Made by a program: the position numbers and the translations under genes | Assembly (NCBI GenBank): GCA_032164245.1 | Contig: JAVMKO010000002.1 | Span: 179,248,920-179,312,919 of the forward strand | Direction: 5' to 3' | Source of the DNA: Sternotherus odoratus | Lineage: Eukaryota; Chordata; Testudines; Kinosternidae | DNA length: 64,000 bases | Shown here: positions 58,680 to 64,000 of the stretch, one piece after another | Layout of the letters: the number at the start of each line of letters is the position of its first letter | Position numbering within the stretch: the first letter of the stretch is position 1 | The notes under the pieces: generated by a model | Told to the model about the DNA's origin: nothing | Databases searched by the model: none | What the model saw: the letters and a program-made list of their open reading frames with translations, nothing else

Positions 58680-58905
58680 GGCTTGTCTATATGGGCAGCT
58701 AGTCAACAGCAAACTGGGTTATAAATCTACAGCACTCTAGCCTGCCACACACTAACTGGCCACATGGACCTTGCTTCTGCACAGTACGGAACCTTTCGTG
58801 GGTGGTAGCAGGGACCGCATGGCCAGTTAGTGCATGGTAGGCTAGTGTGCTGTAGATTTACATTCCAGCTTAATGTGCACTGTCTGTATAGCCGGCGCTT
58901 GCTAT
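58680..58905. mobile_element. Foldback MITE
   Basis: Arms about 58722-58768 (TAAATCTACAGCACTCTAGC then CACTAACTGGCCACATGG) and 58817-58860 (GGCCAGTTAGTGCATGGTAG, GTGCTGTAGATTTA) pair with few mismatches around a loop of about 48 bp. The left end GGGCTTGTCTATATGGG resembles Harbinger MITE termini; the right end is unclear. Confidence 0.6.
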
Positions 58906-59420
58906 CTGACACCGCTCCTTCCTAGGGCTTTCCCAAGAAAAGGTAACCGATTGCACCAAATTGTCCCAAATGAGTTTCAGTTTGACCATGTGCAGAGAAG
59001 CTTACTGCCCTATTTATCTCAGGCAGCAGGGCACTAAAGATACTAACGTACGAGTCTTAGTCAAGGCAAGGTGATTTCTAATCACTTACAAACATTTTAA
59101 TAAAATTGTTCTCCACTGGTTCCTAACACGAAGACTTTGCTCAGGACAAGCCTCGTTGCCTTGAATGGCAAGCATGCATGAGTAAGGTTGTCCAGATCAA
59201 GGTGTTGATGGTAACAATAGTCAAAGGAAGACAGTGCCCCAGACCTAAAGGCAACAGCCTGTAGTATATATGTGTGCATATTTATATATGCATGCCATTT
59301 CTGAGTTTATAGCACAATGAAATTGTTTGCTTTATTAACTTTTCCGCACAAAAAACACTTTTTAACATACACCCCCGCTGCCCCAATGATACATTATAGA
59401 CTGCAAATATAAAGAGAATA

Positions 59421-59621
59421 CAGGCATATCGCATCTTAGGCGCATTTAACATGTGCAATTTCGGCTTTATGCAGTCAATTAAAAAAAAAAACCCCGAAAA
59501 AACCCTAAAAATATAAAAACTTTCTTTAGGGTGGGCGATTTCACCCGCCATTGAAGTCAATGGGGTTTCGGCTATATGCGGTTTCCGGAACGGAACCCTC
59601 ATGTAAGACGCGACATGCCTG
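59421..59621. mobile_element. Tigger-like MITE, 201 bp
   Basis: CAGGCATATCGCATCTTAGG on the left and the complement of CAGGCATGTCGCGTCTTACA on the right form inverted termini, flanked by TA at 59419-59420 and 59622-59623. The CAGGCAT(A/G)(C/T)C start and TA duplication are those of Tigger-type Tc1/mariner elements. No transposase. Confidence 0.85.
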
Positions 59622-59958
59622 TACAAATTAGCAATTGCATATCATAAATATGTATCTTTTTACAAGGCACACCAGTCTTACACAGTGATCCATTTACTGC
59701 TAAATGCAATGAGCTAGATCATGTTTGTATTATGTAAGCAGTCATGGTAACTTCAAAGGGACCACTACTAATGAGCAGTGCACTGAGCAGGATTAAGCCA
59801 GACTAACCTTACTCTTACAGGTAGACCAACTACTCACAAAGAATCCCAGCAATTCATCCTGTTTGTAGGACTGGGCCCTTGTTTTTTAAAGGGTAATTTT
59901 TATTTTTATTTTATTTTTTTTAGTTTGGAGATGGCCATCTATGAGTAATTAAGTATTT

Positions 59959-60039
59959 GGGGTGAAATTCTGGCCTTATTGAAGCCACTGGCAAAATTTC
60001 CAGTTATTTCAGTAGTCTCAGGATTTCTGGATTTCACCT
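59959..60039. repeat. Small foldback repeat
   Basis: GGGGTGAAATTCTGGCC with TTGAAGCCACTGG on the left pairs with CAGGATTTCTGGATTTCACC on the right. Probably one more copy of an ancient self-complementary sauropsid repeat. Confidence 0.45.
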
Positions 60040-60454
60040 GATGAGTTTGGGGGAGGAAAGGTTGTTTTAAATAAAATACCATTATTTTTTAACTTGGGTT
60101 TATGGATTGCATGCTCTTTTCCAGTAGGAATACAGATATATTCACAAGCACCCCCACTTTCCCCAAAAGTATTTCATGGTTTAAAAAAACTTAAATTTAG
60201 TGTAGCAAAACAATAAATAATATTAAATAGTTAAATGAAAATGTTGCAATCTACAATGAATTGTAATGAATGTGTGTTGGTGGTGGTGGGGAGTTAGGGG
60301 GGAATGGCAGTGAAGATAAATAGGTTTTGGTATTTTGAGTGCTTAAAATTTGTCTACTGGGTTAACTCAGTCCTCATCAGCCAGCCTCAAGGTGTGGTTT
60401 GAAAGGTCAAGTAGCCATTAAAGAAAAAATGTAACAAGTATATTCTCAGAGAGG

Positions 60455-60585
60455 TAGCCCTGTTAGTCTGGAATAGCAGAGGTAACAAAGAGTCCTGTGG
60501 CACCTTAAGGACTAACTAAAGTATTGAATCATAAGCTTTCATGGGCTAATACCCACTTCGTCTGATGCCTCCTTTCCTTCCCCTA
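60455..60585 (+). repeat. Dispersed repeat related to the 33331 hairpin
   Basis: GGTAGCCCTGTTAGTCTGGA, GAGTCCTGTGGCACCTTAAG, GACTAACTAAAGTATTGAAT and CATAAGCTTTCATGGGCTAA, ending CACTTCGTCTGATGC. It has the same word order as one arm plus tail of the 33331-33512 repeat. Family name not certain. Confidence 0.65.
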
Positions 60586-61543
60586 AAAGTGCCCATTTAA
60601 GGATTGGTGGATGGAGTTTTGCATTACAAGGTATCTGGGGTGTGCCTGAGGACGTCTTTAAATTTTACAGCTGTGTTATCTGTCCTGGCCATTGTTAAGA
60701 TACGGATCTAATATAAAATTGCTTTGGACTGAACTGCGTTCCCTAAATGAAATGAAGGAGTTAACCTGTTTCATTTGATGCACTTCACCCTGGCTCATAA
60801 AACTTGGAAGAAGGTAGGGTAAACTTTAATTAAAACTACAGCACAGATGCCTTCTAGCTCTCTGCCCTGGACCTAGCTAGGACTGTACAGTAAGCAAAAT
60901 AAAATGTACCTTTCAGTGGAGGCAGCAGGCTGGAGCCGTGTTCAGTGAAAGTAATTTAATTAGTGTTGATCATGACTCCAGATGATGGTGATTTGATAAG
61001 GAATAATTTAGTACTTAACAGCCTTTTACATGCACCAACTCCATGTGGGAAGGTAAAGCAAATTGTACAAAATGAATGTGCTGCTTTCACTTGTGCCTGT
61101 GCCAGTGAGCTGGAAAACTGCCTGTTAGCAGACGTTCAGGCTCTCAGCACTGTGATGAAATACCCAACCAGTTCTGCATGCAGGGCTGCCGTGTGGGAGT
61201 CTCTGTACTCCCGTTATTTAAAAATAAATAAGGGAAGTAATTTTTCATACCAGATTAACTCTGAGGAAGCAGTAAAGTCAAAAGGAGAAAATAGAGCAGC
61301 ATGTGGCCTTTGTGCGAACACACAGTTTGTTGGCTTTTAAAATAAAAAAACCCTGTTGCATTCATAGGTTAACTCTCAATAGATTCAGATCAGAACAATT
61401 TACAGACTTAAGATAAGGGTCAGAGATATTTGGCCTGTCAGGGGTGGAACACAGTCTCTGTGGCCAGGACACACAGGATATGTCTACATTTCAGTTAGAC
61501 ACCTGTGGCTGGTCTGTTCCTGCTGACTCAGGCTCGGAGAGTA

Positions 61544-62845
61544 CCGTATTTTTCGCCCTATAAGACGCACTTTTTCTTCCCCAAAACGGGGGGAAAAAAG
61601 TTGGTGCATCTTATAGGGCGAATGTGCACCCCGGTTCCCCCCTCCCCGCCGCGGGCGGGCTGCCGGGAGCGTCCCGGTTCCCCCCTCCCCGCCGCGGGCG
61701 GGGGCAGGAGAAGAGGCGGCGCCTCCGCGGCGGAGTCCCCGGCGATGATGACAGGTAACCGCCTGGGAGGAGGGACCCGCGGGGAGACCGGGACCCCGGA
61801 CAGGTTCCCCAGGGAGCCCCGGGCAGAGCCTGGGACTGACCAGCCGAGCCCCGTCCCGCCCCCGGGGAGACCTGCGGGCACCATCGCCCCGCCCGCCCAC
61901 GGGGAACCAGCCGAGCCCCGGGTAGAGCCCAGCCGGACCTGCTGCAGCCCGATGGGCGGGGGAGGGAGGGGGGAACGGGTACGGGGGTGTCTGTCGGCTG
62001 CTTTCCTCTCTGCAGCCCCCGTCTCCCCGGGGTTTGCGAGCTCCGCTGGCGGGTCCCAGCCCGAGTTCTGCTGAACCTTCAGTCTCCCCAGCGGGGCTGG
62101 GCGCTGCGGAGTTGCCGCTCTCCGCAGAGAAGGCGGCTGGGTCTGCAGGGGACTGTCTGGGGCTGCTCTTTGGATGTTGTTGCCTCTGAAAATGAGCAGC
62201 ATTAGCAGCAATGCGGTATTGACTCCGCTGAGAGCTTAGCTGGCAGTCACAGGCTTCCCACTCCTTAGCCCAGCGAAGCCCCCGGAAAAGAGTCTGAAGG
62301 TGGATCTCTGCTAGATCCTGTTGAGTTCATGATATTGTTGAGCTCTGGAGTCTCTTCTTCTGTGTGTGTGTGAAAGCAAAGGGTGTTGTGGAGGTTGGCT
62401 GGCTCAAGCTCTCTCCGGGTATAATGAGACGTCCCTCTTAACCATTTATCGTGTGTTTAGCTCCCAGGACATGGCTTGTATTAATGAGTTCATGTATCCT
62501 CAGCAAAAAGGCACATTCTTAACATCTTTCGGGCGGGCTGCCGAGGTTCCCCCCTCCCCGCCGCGGGCGGGCTGCCGGGAGCGCTCCCGGCAGCCCGCCC
62601 GCGGCGGGGAGGGGGGAACCGGGACGCTCGCGGCAGCCCGCCCGCGGCGGGGAGGGGGGAACCGGGACGCTCCCGGCAGCCCGCCCGCGGTGGGGAGGGG
62701 GGAACCGGGACGCTCCCGGCAGCCCGCCCGCGCGGCGGGGACGGGAGAGCGAGGCGCTTTTTTTTTTTTTTTTTGTCCGGCTTTTTTATTGAAAAACGAG
62801 GGGGCGTCTTATAGGCCGGAGCGTCCTATAGGGCGAAAAATACGG
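61544..62845. mobile_element. TA-flanked DNA transposon carrying foreign-looking sequence
   Basis: Termini CCGTATTTTTCGCCCTATAA and its complement (ATAGGGCGAAAAATACGG) are flanked by TA at 61542-61543 and 62846-62847. The next segment on the left, GACGCACTTTTTCTTCCCC, is itself a hairpin with GGGGGGAAAAAAGTTGGTGC. GC arrays lie at each side (about 61626-61695 and 62530-62755). Between them, about 61696-62529 is neither array nor terminal sequence: its first 300 bp is CpG-island-like and the rest is ordinary DNA. No transposase was recognised. Superfamily not assigned; the TA duplication is compatible with Tc1/mariner. Confidence 0.75.
62530..62755. repeat. GC-rich palindromic array
   Basis: Units of about 60 bp such as GCAGCCCGCCCGCGGCGGGG then AGGGGGGAACCGGGACGCTC repeat three to four times and face an inverted unit at 62530-62585. 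One partial unit lies at 61626-61690. ORFs spanning it (62366-62848) are artefacts. Confidence 0.85.
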
Positions 62846-63354
62846 TAGATCTTTGGGCAAGCTGGACTGCAGCCTGAGCTCTGGGCCCCTTCCAGTTTGT
62901 GGGGTCCTAGAGCGTGGGCTCGAGCAAAAGCCCGAACATCTATACCACAGTTAAACTGCCCCATAGCCCATGTCCTGTGAGCCAGAGCAGCTGACGTGTG
63001 TTGGCCATGGGGTTTAATTGCAGTATAATTTGCACTCTGTCCTTAAATTGGGTTAGCTAACACGGGTTAAAATAGTGGTAAAGACACAATAACTCCACTT
63101 TTAACGTGGGTTAGCAGCTAGAGTTATATAGGGAAGCCTGGGGTTGAACTCAAAGCCACTAACTTGATTAAAAGCCAAGTTGCTGTGTCTCCCCTGCTGT
63201 TTTAACCTGAATTAGCTAACATGGGCTAGCTAACCTGGGTTGCAAACACCTTTTTTGTGTGGTGGAGACATATGTGGAGTCTGAATCTACATGCTGACTC
63301 CTGTTGGGTGAATAGGTGGGTGTAGGAGTTGGCACACAGGTGTCTTTTCAGCTG

Positions 63355-63460
63355 AAGACCTGATCCTGCTCTCACATGGGTGTAAATTCAGATGTAACTC
63401 TGTTGAAGTGAATGGAATGACACCAATTTCCTCCTGTGTAAGTAGCTGAGAGAAGAGTCA
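63355..63460. repeat. Old dispersed repeat fragment
   Basis: CCTGATCCTGCTCTCACATG, GTGTAAATTCAGATGTAACT and GTTGAAGTGAATGGAATGAC belong to the same ancient family as the fragments near 24545, 29384 and 32445. Confidence 0.45.
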
Positions 63461-64000
63461 AGCCTTAAGAGGGGGAGAAAGTTGTATTTAAAGAAATATT
63501 GAGTTTCTTGTTTGTTTGTTTTTAATATAAGACAGATTTGCCCAAGCTCAATGATAGAGTGGGGAGAATTGGCAACTAATCAGGAGCTTTAGGGCCACAA
63601 CTAATTTGCATATACATTTACGTAAAGGGCTAGATCTTGCTTATCATAATCATATATGGAGTCTCATTTCCTCCAACTCCTCACCTGATTAATGAGAGCT
63701 AGATTTGTCCCCAGATCCTTTGAATAAAAGTAAATATACACAACTGTTGTACTTACATCATAGAAACTGTGGTTAAAGTACACCAGCAATAAAATCCTGT
63801 AGCATATGAACATTGTTCTACCCCGCAATGACAGTGAAAGCCTGACCATGGACTACATTTTGGCCTCCAATTTAAATGTTGTTATCCTTAATTGAAGAGG
63901 TCCATTCAGACTTTCCCTTGGTTTTCCTCCATTGCATGCTCACTTTTAAGAAGACTGCATGGTCTGTTGATAGGTGTGTGTTGATATATATAATACACGC

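Larger units (their letters stand above)
61477..63075. mobile_element. Harbinger-type MITE, split by the TA element
   Basis: The left part (61477-61543) starts AGGATATGTCTACATTTCAG and includes GACTCAGGCTCGGAGAG. After the insertion at 61544-62845 it resumes with CTGAGCTCTGGGCCCCTTCC, AGCGTGGGCTCGAGCAAAAG and AGTTAAACTGCCCCATAGCC, to about 63075. The text matches, as I remember it, a palindromic turtle MITE whose ends read GGGTATGTCTACACT. The right end is decayed. Confidence 0.65.
35076..64000 (+). other. ETV1: Presumed next ETV1 intron, incomplete
   Basis: The exon at 35022-35075 ends with a donor. The next ETV1 exon (expected to start with the Leu-Ala-Phe-His-Gly region) was not found before the window end, so the remaining 28.9 kb is read as intron. 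It contains many mobile elements, listed separately. Gaps between them (for example 35100-36590, 38720-40580, 41430-42780, 43000-45530, 45965-48120, 49065-51380, 55085-55880, 56800-57880, 60590-61470, 63080-64000) are AT-rich with no supported gene. Absence of the exon was judged by eye and could be wrong. Confidence 0.6.

Noticed and set aside
60963..61340. 125-residue frame on + in apparently unique DNA
   Set aside because: No recognisable domain, homopolymer-poor but with ordinary base composition, and inside the presumed ETV1 intron. It could be a chance frame or conserved non-coding DNA; not supported as a gene.
61505..62211. Frames of 189 and 217 residues inside the TA-flanked element
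   Set aside because: They read through terminal repeat and GC array on opposite strands with no known domain. The underlying sequence may be captured host DNA, but not in these frames.
35076..64000. Further ETV1 exons
   Set aside because: I looked for the exon expected to follow residue 78 and for other PEA3 blocks including the ETS domain, but saw none. A translated search with ETV1 would settle this.

Overview
The window is amniote nuclear DNA, most likely from a turtle (a crocodilian is the main alternative). The evidence is MIR and L2/CR1-type LINE fossils plus many PIF/Harbinger MITEs, pogo/Tigger MITEs, 8-bp-TSD hAT elements, a Penelope-like remnant and a short gypsy-type LTR element. 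No bacterial-style gene organisation is present. The only host gene I can support is the 5' coding part of ETV1 (ER81, PEA3 subfamily of ETS transcription factors) on the + strand.

Layout. 1-22 kb is upstream of the ETV1 start codon and is transposon-rich. It holds a 4.4 kb two-gene Harbinger transposon with both ORFs broken (703-5074), a Penelope-like ORF fragment (6789-7178) that runs into a ~3.1 kb palindrome with a minisatellite core (about 7181-10270), an L2-like LINE split by a MITE (12.3-13.7 kb), and three MITEs with GC-rich palindromic interiors (14582-15856, 16800-17749, 20255-20784). A CpG-enriched, apparently non-repetitive stretch (about 22011-22330) just before the first coding exon is a candidate alternative promoter. 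22.47-35.08 kb carries four ETV1 coding exons (22470-22604, 23416-23503, 25235-25282, 35022-35075). They join in frame to encode the first 78 residues, including a basic cluster, the acidic activation region and two VPD motifs of the COP1-degron type. The 9.7 kb intron before the fourth exon is AT-rich and nearly free of recognisable transposons. 35-64 kb is read as the next ETV1 intron, because I found no further exon. It is again rich in transposons: a CR1 3' end, several hAT elements, a pogo MITE, an internally deleted LTR retrotransposon, LINE RT debris, and a TA-flanked element that appears to carry non-repeat, exon-like sequence.

How the parts relate. The MITE at 16800-17749 keeps both ends of the two-ORF Harbinger at 703-5074 but has a GC-rich foldback array in place of the genes. 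Three pogo-type MITEs show the same arrangement with two different arrays. Several insertions are nested, which gives a local chronology. All function and family calls rest on reading the sequence; nothing was searched against a database.
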